A stretch of 38,635 nt of DNA from Flavobacteriaceae bacterium. GTDB lineage: Bacteria > Bacteroidota > Bacteroidia > UKL13-3. The notes beneath the pieces are model-generated. The model saw only the letters and a program-made list of their open reading frames with translations. It was not told the origin of the DNA and searched no databases. Below are positions 1-6,114 of this stretch, one piece after another. The stretch is from contig JANYDJ010000056.1 in NCBI GenBank assembly GCA_025363675.1, forward strand, positions 1 to 38,635, read 5' to 3'. Position numbers and translations under genes: made by a program. Position 1 is the first letter of the stretch, and each line of letters begins with the position of its first letter.

Positions 1-426
1 GCCGGGTGCTAGGGCATATACATCTTCACCATTTAAGAATCGGTCGAGATATAAAGTATCAATGAAAGGTATAATATCCGATTTTTTTATATCAATGGGA
101 TTTGTAATAAATATATGGTGTGCCCAAAATGCAAAAAGTAAAAATAGAATAGTAAAGAAACTGTATATATATACTTTTTTTATCGTACTTATTTTGTTAG
201 TAGTTTCTGTTGTTGTAGGTGAAACAATTTCTTCTATGAGATTGCCTCCACGCAATGACGGGCTGGTTGTAAAAAAAGGAAATAATGCAATGAATAGCCC
301 ACTACACGTAAACAGTAATGGAGCTATAATATAACCCAATCGTTGCCTAAAGAAAAAGAAAATTAGTAATTCAAGAATGAATACAATATATATATAAAGT
401 GCAGTTTTATTTATATGAATATTCAT
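1..426 (-). CDS. Polytopic membrane protein, N-terminal part (cut by window edge), possible glycosyltransferase
   Basis: The minus strand is open from ATG at 424-426 to the window edge, giving 142 codons without a stop. The N-terminus reads MNIHINKTALYIYIVFI and is followed by strongly hydrophobic segments at about residues 8-22, 29-46 and 80-97. After the third comes a segment containing DIIPFIDTLYLDRFLNGEDV. A charged or aromatic stretch of this kind after an early membrane helix resembles bacterial polyprenol-dependent mannosyltransferase-like membrane proteins (GT87/GT39 type); that assignment is inference. The gene starts 16 bp after the epimerase stop, so it is probably the last visible gene of the glycan operon. 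The rest lies outside the window. Confidence 0.6.
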   Translation of the reverse strand, partial: MNIHINKTALYIYIVFILELLIFFFFRQRLGYIIAPLLFTCSGLFIALFPFFTTSPSLRGGNLIEEIVSPTTTETTNKISTIKKVYIYSFFTILFLLFAFWAHHIFITNPIDIKKSDIIPFIDTLYLDRFLNGEDVYALAPG

Positions 427-442
427 TTTACATGATAAAATA

Positions 443-1426
443 CTATTGCATTTTACGCTCTAAATAAGCCAAGCATCTTTTAATTCCCTCTTCAAAAGGA
501 ATCTCATATTCAAATCCATGAGCCTTTTGTTTCTCAGTATCTCCACCGCGGGCAAATACGCCTTCGGGCTTGTCGCTGGTGCCAGTTACTTCGGGATTAT
601 ATCCCACAATTCCTGCCGACATTTTTGCAAAATCAATAAAGCTAGTAAATATTCCGGTGCTTAAGTTAAGTGCTGTGCCATCATCAATTTTATCCATGGT
701 AGTTATCACACCACGAACACAATCGGATATATGTATAAAGTCACGCATTTGCTTGCCACTGCCCCATACTGAGAGATGCTGCTCGCCTTTGTTTTCCAAG
801 GTACGTTTGCATATACTGGGGAATGGATAGGTCATGTCTTGATCTTCGCCATAGCCGCTAAAAGGACGGTATGATACAGATTTAATTCCATGGCGTTCAT
901 AAGCAAGTAATGCTAAATATTCGTTGGTTAATTTTGCCCAACCATAACTCATATCGGGCATACCAATATCTTCGGCAAACGATATCATATCTTCTTTTAA
1001 CAATATATAATGATCGTGCTTTTGCAACTTAATAGGATAGGCTGCACTAGAACTAAAACATATAGTTTTTTCGGGTTGTGCTTCTTTGGCCCATTGCCAA
1101 TATTCGCTGTCGATAGATAAATCATCGGCAACCGCAAGTGGGTTATTTTCTATCATCATACGACCACCCACCATTGCGGCTAAGTGGAAAGCATAATCGT
1201 ATTTTGTATGTAAATTATTTTTGAAAAACTTTCTGCAATCTTCTTTGTGAAATTTAAAATTATCATAATCACGCGGTTCATATAATGGCCAACCATCTGC
1301 CGGGTCGATACCACCAGTAAGGGGGGCAACCACATCAACGCAATCAACTTCTGCTCCTTGTTTTAGCCAATGCTCGGTAAAATGTCTGCCTACAAATCCT
1401 GCTCCGCCTGTGATAAGTATTTTCAT
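443..1426 (-). CDS. NAD-dependent sugar-nucleotide epimerase/dehydratase (extended SDR)
   Basis: A 327-residue protein with the full extended short-chain dehydrogenase signature. The Rossmann NAD-binding motif GGAGFVG is at residues 7-13, an SSSAAYP strand at 125-131, and the catalytic YxxxK at Y161-K165 (YGWAK). RDFIHISD at 228-235 is the conserved C-terminal substrate-side motif. It resembles GDP-mannose 3,5-epimerase, GDP-fucose synthase and UDP-glucose epimerase relatives, which interconvert nucleotide sugars in the cytoplasm; the exact substrate cannot be read from sequence. It lies 71 bp downstream of the STELLO-like glycosyltransferase and 16 bp upstream of the membrane protein, which suggests a role in a surface polysaccharide or protein glycan pathway. 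Confidence 0.88.
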   Translation of the reverse strand: MKILITGGAGFVGRHFTEHWLKQGAEVDCVDVVAPLTGGIDPADGWPLYEPRDYDNFKFHKEDCRKFFKNNLHTKYDYAFHLAAMVGGRMMIENNPLAVADDLSIDSEYWQWAKEAQPEKTICFSSSAAYPIKLQKHDHYILLKEDMISFAEDIGMPDMSYGWAKLTNEYLALLAYERHGIKSVSYRPFSGYGEDQDMTYPFPSICKRTLENKGEQHLSVWGSGKQMRDFIHISDCVRGVITTMDKIDDGTALNLSTGIFTSFIDFAKMSAGIVGYNPEVTGTSDKPEGVFARGGDTEKQKAHGFEYEIPFEEGIKRCLAYLERKMQ

Positions 1427-1497
1427 GATTTTATATAATATATTTTATATGATTGTAATATATTTTGTCGGTCTTCGATGAACTCAGACTGACAAAA

Positions 1498-2415
1498 TTA
1501 TTTATCGAAATGTTTTCTATATAGTTTGAAAGCTTCGATAGAACGCTCAGGTAAATATTTCAGTATTGCATCTGGATCACTTGGTAGTTCAGTTACAATT
1601 TTTAAATTATGCTCATAACCCAAATATTCAGCTTTCATATCTTTGGTATAGTCATGTACATTTCTGTCTTGGAAAACTGAAGCTTTTCCGAAAACTACAT
1701 TGGCACCTTTTGCTTGCACATAATACGATGCCCATATATCATCCATTCTGCCCACATGTGGGAACAAGAAATAATCTTTCAAAAGTGATGCTTTCAAAAA
1801 TGTATTTTGCGAATTGAAAGGAGACATTTTATTGGCAGCAATAGGAAAACATGCTGGGTCGAATTTGCACTCGGGGGCATGCTCCATGCGGCAGATAGCG
1901 TCTATATCAGGATCGCCATCCCAAAAATCGGCTTGCACATCGGGTGTTATAGTTTTGGTCGACTTACGTGAATAATCGCGTTTTGACAAACTCAATAAGG
2001 GATAACCACGGTGCCATAAATGTTTGTGGTTTGTAGCTCCAATAGAATCGAATGCTGGCAGATCAGTTTCGTAGTAATTTGTTTCTACGGGGTTGCCCAA
2101 CATTAAGTTTTGTCCCCAACCTTCGTAAGGTATATTATCATCATCCACTACGGCAACTATATCGGCACCCATATCGTGAGCCCATAGCAGACCCATGTTG
2201 CGGCGTTGTATACAATTCCATCCGATAGCGTCGCTCAAATCTTTATCATAAGCTTCTTGCTGTTCGGGGGTAACATATACACCTTTATTTAGGTGATAAT
2301 CTTTTGGGGTTTTCAAATCGCCAATAACTACAAGATCCCAATCGGGGTAACTTTCGAAAAGTTTGATAGCCTTGGTGGGCGGATTGATGGTGGTGGTAAC
2401 AATTACTTTTTTCAC
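1498..2415 (-). CDS. STELLO/DUF288-like glycosyltransferase
   Basis: A 305-residue cytoplasmic protein with no signal peptide. It begins KKVIVTTTINPPTKAI, followed by DLVVIGDLKTPKDY at about 27-40, RRNMG at 71-75 and an acidic DDDN motif at 91-94 that probably binds metal and nucleotide sugar. This order (VTTI-PPT, VGD-KTP, RRNMG, DDDN) is the pattern I associate with STELLO/DUF288 and reversibly glycosylated polypeptide-like (GT75) proteins, which are best known in plants. The start is GTG at 2413-2415; I see no Shine-Dalgarno sequence, which is normal for this phylum. It follows the GT2 gene by 18 bp. The donor and acceptor sugars are unknown. Confidence 0.72.
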   Translation of the reverse strand: MKKVIVTTTINPPTKAIKLFESYPDWDLVVIGDLKTPKDYHLNKGVYVTPEQQEAYDKDLSDAIGWNCIQRRNMGLLWAHDMGADIVAVVDDDNIPYEGWGQNLMLGNPVETNYYETDLPAFDSIGATNHKHLWHRGYPLLSLSKRDYSRKSTKTITPDVQADFWDGDPDIDAICRMEHAPECKFDPACFPIAANKMSPFNSQNTFLKASLLKDYFLFPHVGRMDDIWASYYVQAKGANVVFGKASVFQDRNVHDYTKDMKAEYLGYEHNLKIVTELPSDPDAILKYLPERSIEAFKLYRKHFDK

Positions 2416-2433
2416 TTTGATTATTATATATAA

Positions 2434-3258
2434 TTATTTTCTGATTTTGTCTTTACTCATGAAACGGATTTTAATTCCTGTTCCAAAATATTTAAAGTTA
2501 TTGATAAATGGATTTTGCGATTCGCCTTCTGTTCTAGCTTTCCACACGCTTGGAATTTCGACTGCCTTAACTCCCAAACGCAAAGGTTTGCATATACTCT
2601 CGAACAAAAAAGGGTGTTTTAATTCTGTCCATTCGATTGATTGTACTAAAGCTGTAGGGAATATACGGAAACCATAAGTCATGTCTTTTAAATTGGTGCC
2701 GTATAATATGGAAAAGAATTTTTGGAACACATAATTGAATACCAATTTCACAGGGCTGTATCCACTAAATCCGCCACCTTTGGTCCAACGATTTGTTCCC
2801 ACAATCCAATCGGGGTGTTGCTTGCTTAGGGCAATAAGTTGTGGCACTTGTTCAGGATTTGTTTCCAGGTCGCTGGCCATCATTAGCAGATGTGTGCCTT
2901 TGGCCAAATCGAAACACTCACGCATGGCACCACCTAAAAACGGTAAAACTTGATCGTGTACACGAACCTTGTTGCCGTGTTTGAGTACAATTTCCTCAAT
3001 CACTTTTCGGCTTTCGATACTGGTTTTTTTGCAGATCACAATTAGGTATTCAAATACCTCTGCACTGCACAAATCCTCAATCATCTCCACCGTTTGGCGA
3101 AGCGAATAAGTTTCGTTTACTACAGGTAATATAACAGTAACAGTATGTTGTTGCACGGATTGTTTTAAAAGGGTTTCAAAAGTAGGGGAAAATGGGGGAA
3201 ATTCAGAATTTTGCAAAGCCAAGACGAAATGAATTTTGCAATAGGTTCTATAAGCCAA
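2434..3258 (-). CDS. Family 2 glycosyltransferase (start uncertain)
   Basis: A GT-A fold glycosyltransferase of the dolichol-phosphate-mannose synthase type. TVTVILPVVNE is the first strand, ASDLETNPEQ carries the acidic metal-binding motif, and GFRIFP and FLFESICKPLR complete the domain. There are no transmembrane helices at the C-terminus. The open frame has no ATG before the catalytic domain. It begins at TTG (3256-3258) directly after a TGA, and GTG just before QQHTVTVILP is an equally plausible start that would remove about 34 residues. It is the first gene of the glycan operon and lies 30 bp downstream of the RelE-like toxin gene. It probably transfers a sugar to a lipid or glycan acceptor at the inner face of the membrane. 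Confidence 0.82.
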   Translation of the reverse strand: MAYRTYCKIHFVLALQNSEFPPFSPTFETLLKQSVQQHTVTVILPVVNETYSLRQTVEMIEDLCSAEVFEYLIVICKKTSIESRKVIEEIVLKHGNKVRVHDQVLPFLGGAMRECFDLAKGTHLLMMASDLETNPEQVPQLIALSKQHPDWIVGTNRWTKGGGFSGYSPVKLVFNYVFQKFFSILYGTNLKDMTYGFRIFPTALVQSIEWTELKHPFLFESICKPLRLGVKAVEIPSVWKARTEGESQNPFINNFKYFGTGIKIRFMSKDKIRK

Positions 3259-3288
3259 TCAGTAAGTGCTGATTTAGAGATTTTTAAA

Positions 3289-3642
3289 TTAAATGCTTGC
3301 TATCAATTCTTTTAGTTCTTTATCTGTTATTGAAGCAGTTTCAGATTTGTCATAAATGGAAATTAAATTTACAATGATAACCCCATCTGACTTTTTAATA
3401 AACCCTATAATTTCAGTATCAAGATGGCTTATAACTCTTAGCCCACCGCTTTTTCCTTTCCCTTTACTTTTTACAGATAACCTAATTTTATATGAATCAG
3501 TTCCAAGTGGCTTTCCTAGTTTTGGATTTGCTATTAATTCCTTTTCAAGCTCTAATAATTCTTCTCCTAAAGATGGATACTTTTTTAGAAAAGGCTTAAC
3601 CCTTCTTTTGAAACTTTGCGTAATCCTAACGCTTACTTTCAT
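3289..3642 (-). CDS. RelE/ParE-superfamily toxin
   Basis: A basic 117-residue protein. The N-terminal helices contain FKRRVKPFLKKYPSL and ELLELEKEL, and the sheet contains YKIRLSV, KGKSGGLRVISH and VNLISIYDKSET. The KSGGLRV and IYDKSE motifs are typical of RelE/HigB-type ribosome-dependent mRNA interferases. The gene overlaps the upstream small gene by 17 bp (3626-3642), the usual antitoxin-toxin arrangement. Transcription from the antitoxin promoter is likely, and autoregulation by the pair is expected from the family rather than shown here. Confidence 0.78.
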   Translation of the reverse strand: MKVSVRITQSFKRRVKPFLKKYPSLGEELLELEKELIANPKLGKPLGTDSYKIRLSVKSKGKGKSGGLRVISHLDTEIIGFIKKSDGVIIVNLISIYDKSETASITDKELKELIASI

Positions 3643-3850
3643 TTAAAAAATCGGATAAGGTTTGCAATTTCACACCTTTATTCTTAGATGTTTTTATTTC
3701 TTCAATACCTTCTTTAATACTTAGAAAAACATCAAACTTTTTCTTCAGTTTATCATAGTCGGCATTAATCTTTTCCCATTGTGAGTATGGTACAATCACT
3801 GATGTTTTCGCACCACTATCATCAACTATATATTGCATCGCATTTTTCAT
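3626..3850 (-). CDS. Antitoxin of the RelE-type module
   Basis: A 74-residue protein beginning MKNAMQYIVDDSGAKTSVI. It has an N-terminal strand (VIVPYSQWEKI) like those of Phd/YefM-type or other small DNA-binding antitoxins. A charged helical middle (ADYDKLKKKF, EGIEEIKTSKN) and a tail (LSDFLNESKR) probably wrap the toxin. It precedes and overlaps the toxin gene by 17 bp. The family assignment rests on position and size more than on a specific motif. The 117 bp between its start and rarA should hold divergent promoters. Confidence 0.65.
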   Translation of the reverse strand: MKNAMQYIVDDSGAKTSVIVPYSQWEKINADYDKLKKKFDVFLSIKEGIEEIKTSKNKGVKLQTLSDFLNESKR

Positions 3851-3967
3851 ATTAATTTCTATACAAAGTTAAGTTATTAGGTTGTTCAATGCAAATGATT
3901 ATTTTTAAGTTTATCGCTTCACAGAAATTCTTTTGTATAGCACTCCTAAAAATCCTAATTTTACCTC

Positions 3968-5245
3968 ATGAATTCATCAACCCCATTAGCCGAAAGAATG
4001 CGTCCAAACACCTTGGATGATTTGGTTGGGCAAGAGCATCTTACAGGCAAGGGAAGTATATTAAGAACTGCTATTGAGCAAGGAAAAATTCCCTCCATGA
4101 TTTTATGGGGGCCACCGGGAGTGGGCAAAACCACTATTGCCAATATTATAGCCAATACATTATCGGTTCCTTATTTTCAGTTGAGTGCCATAAGCAGTGG
4201 CGTGAAAGAAGTGCGGGAGGTTATTGAAAAAGCAAAGGAAACTACACAGTCCATTTTGTTTATTGATGAGATACATCGTTTTAATAAAGGGCAGCAGGAT
4301 GCATTGCTTGGGGCAGTGGAAAAAGGTATTATAACTTTGATTGGTGCCACTACCGAAAATCCTTCGTTTGAAGTAAACTCCGCTTTACTAAGCAGGTGCC
4401 AAGTGTATGTATTAAAACCTTTGGATGAAAATGGATTGGTGAAATTACTAAATCAAGCTTTGCAAAATGATGAAGATTTAAAACAATACAATATACAATT
4501 AAAGGAAACGGCAGCTTTTATAAATATTAGCGGAGGTGATGCACGCAAACTGTTAAACTTATTAGAGATTGTTGCAACTGCTATAGCTCCTGCCGCCAAA
4601 GGGAAAGAGGTTATTATAACCAATGAGATGGTGATGGATATTGCCCAGAAAAAAGTGGCATTATATGATAAACAAGGAGAGCAACATTATGATATAATTT
4701 CGGCATTTATTAAAAGTATGCGGGGCAGCGATCCCAATGCGGCAGTATATTGGTTGGCGAGAATGATAGAAGGGGGTGAAGATGTAAAATTTATAGCAAG
4801 ACGAATGGTAATTTTTGCCAGTGAAGATGTGGGAAATGCCAATGCCAATGCTCTGCTACTTGCCAATGCAACTTTTGATGCAGTAAACAAAATTGGTTAT
4901 CCTGAGTCGAGAATTATATTATCGCAGTGTGCGGTTTATTTGGCATCATCGGCCAAAAGTAACGCATCGTATATGGCTATAGAAACAGCACTAGGTTTGG
5001 TAAAACAACATGGCGATTTGCCTGTGCCTTTGCATATAAGAAACGCACCTACTAAGCTGATGAAAAATTTAGATTACGGCAAAGGCTACAAGTATTCCCA
5101 CCAAGGCGAAGGCAATTTTATTGAACAAGAATACCTGCCTGAAAAAATTGCAGGAACCAATATATACGAACCACAAAATAATGCCAGAGAAATTGAGTTG
5201 AGAAAATTTTTGAAAGAGCGGTGGAAAGAGAAATATGGGTATTAA
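3968..5245 (+). CDS. rarA: Replication-associated recombination protein RarA (MgsA/WRNIP1 family AAA+ ATPase)
   Basis: A 425-residue AAA+ ATPase of normal length. Walker A is GPPGVGKT at 48-55, Walker B with the DE pair is ILFIDEIHR at 96-104, and sensor 1/arginine-finger motifs lie in GATTENPSF...LLSR at 126-143. The C-terminal half has the conserved MRGSDPNAAVYWLARM and family tail ending in a basic ERWKEKYGY. RarA is a clamp-loader relative that acts at stalled replication forks. It is a single gene on the plus strand, divergent from the toxin-antitoxin pair and convergent with the lipoprotein gene 11 bp after its stop. Confidence 0.95.
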   Translation: MNSSTPLAERMRPNTLDDLVGQEHLTGKGSILRTAIEQGKIPSMILWGPPGVGKTTIANIIANTLSVPYFQLSAISSGVKEVREVIEKAKETTQSILFIDEIHRFNKGQQDALLGAVEKGIITLIGATTENPSFEVNSALLSRCQVYVLKPLDENGLVKLLNQALQNDEDLKQYNIQLKETAAFINISGGDARKLLNLLEIVATAIAPAAKGKEVIITNEMVMDIAQKKVALYDKQGEQHYDIISAFIKSMRGSDPNAAVYWLARMIEGGEDVKFIARRMVIFASEDVGNANANALLLANATFDAVNKIGYPESRIILSQCAVYLASSAKSNASYMAIETALGLVKQHGDLPVPLHIRNAPTKLMKNLDYGKGYKYSHQGEGNFIEQEYLPEKIAGTNIYEPQNNAREIELRKFLKERWKEKYGY

Positions 5246-5256
5246 TATATATAATC

Positions 5257-5547
5257 TTATTTTATTTTTTCTATATAAATAAATCCTTCATAAGGATGAT
5301 ATGCTCCGCACATAATCCCAGAGAAGTTATTGCAGGAGTCAATTTTTTTAACAACAGCTTCTATTTCCACTCCATTTTTAAATTTTGAAACTATGCTGTC
5401 ATTACAAATTTGATAATCTTTACCTTGTATATTAAAATAGTATCCTGTGCAATCTTTCTTTAAAATGTAAGATTGATAGTTTATATGCTCGCAAGCAAAA
5501 GAAAAAATTGTTGTTATTAGCAATACGAAATATAGAAAGCGTTTCAT
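5257..5547 (-). CDS. Small lipoprotein, paralogue of the next gene upstream
   Basis: A 96-residue protein with a lipoprotein signal peptide: MKRF, a hydrophobic core, then FSFAC with the lipid-acceptor cysteine at 19. The mature part is about 75 residues and shares a pattern with the protein at 5626-5922: KKDCTG, then Y-F-(I/E)-GKDY-(Q/H)-(I/V)CN, then VKK..C, a further Cys, and a final (I/V)EKI. The four mature cysteines after the lipidated one line up between the two, which suggests two conserved disulfides. I do not recognise the family. It is likely anchored in the periplasm or at the outer membrane. Confidence 0.6.
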   Translation of the reverse strand: MKRFLYFVLLITTIFSFACEHINYQSYILKKDCTGYYFNIQGKDYQICNDSIVSKFKNGVEIEAVVKKIDSCNNFSGIMCGAYHPYEGFIYIEKIK

Positions 5548-5625
5548 TGATTTTTATTTAATATTTGTAACAATTAAAACCGCAAATTGGTTGCATGAGG
5601 AGAATCGGAGAATCATATATAATAC

Positions 5626-5922
5626 TTATTCAATCTTCTCAACGGTAATCCATCCTTCATTTGCATGAATCATTTGGCATACAATAGCGTCTTTTGCTGA
5701 GCCACTACATTCGGTTGTCTTTTTAAAAGTGGCAGTTACTTCTGCACTGTCAGTGTATGGTGCCAGCATTTCTAGGTTGCAAACATGATAGTCTTTCCCT
5801 TCAAAACGCAGATAGGTTCCGGTACAATCTTTCACCACCATCATGTTTTTATTTCTAATTTGTTTGCAAGTAATAAATGCAAGTATACAGAGGCTTATCG
5901 ATAGGTAGATTATTTTTTTCAT
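5626..5922 (-). CDS. Small lipoprotein, tandem paralogue
   Basis: A 98-residue lipoprotein precursor (MKKIIYLSIS... AFITC, acceptor Cys at 19). The mature domain contains VVKDCTGTYLRFEGKDYHVC, a TATFKKTTEC segment and a C-terminal GWITVEKIE. It aligns with the neighbouring 96-residue protein over its whole length, including cysteine positions, so the pair arose by tandem duplication. The 78 bp between the genes contains no clear terminator, so they may be co-transcribed. Function unknown. Confidence 0.6.
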   Translation of the reverse strand: MKKIIYLSISLCILAFITCKQIRNKNMMVVKDCTGTYLRFEGKDYHVCNLEMLAPYTDSAEVTATFKKTTECSGSAKDAIVCQMIHANEGWITVEKIE

Positions 5923-6060
5923 AGTGATTTTTTTATAGACGCGAAAACCAAAAAAGGTTGTTTGGGCAGAACAAAATTATTTTGTACGGAATGGTTTTAG
6001 TATAAGAACCTATTTAAAGGGAAAAGGTTGCTTGGAGGAAAAATTATTTATACTCAATAA

Positions 6061-6096
6061 AAAAAGCCGTTAAGAATTTCTTGCTAACGGCTTTTT
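6061..6096. terminator. Intrinsic terminator hairpin, apparently bidirectional
   Basis: Perfect 12-bp inverted repeat: AAAAAGCCGTTA at 6061-6072 and TAACGGCTTTTT at 6085-6096, with a 12-nt loop. There are T-runs on both strands. It lies 19 bp past the stop of the PorE-like gene on the minus strand, where it would end that transcript. Confidence 0.85.
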
Positions 6097-6114
6097 TTAA
6101 AAATATAATATATA

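Noticed and set aside
62-334. Plus-strand open frame of 90 codons at the window start
   Set aside because: It lies opposite a better minus-strand frame that runs without a stop to the window edge and encodes ordered membrane helices; the plus-strand product looks like a complement of those codons.
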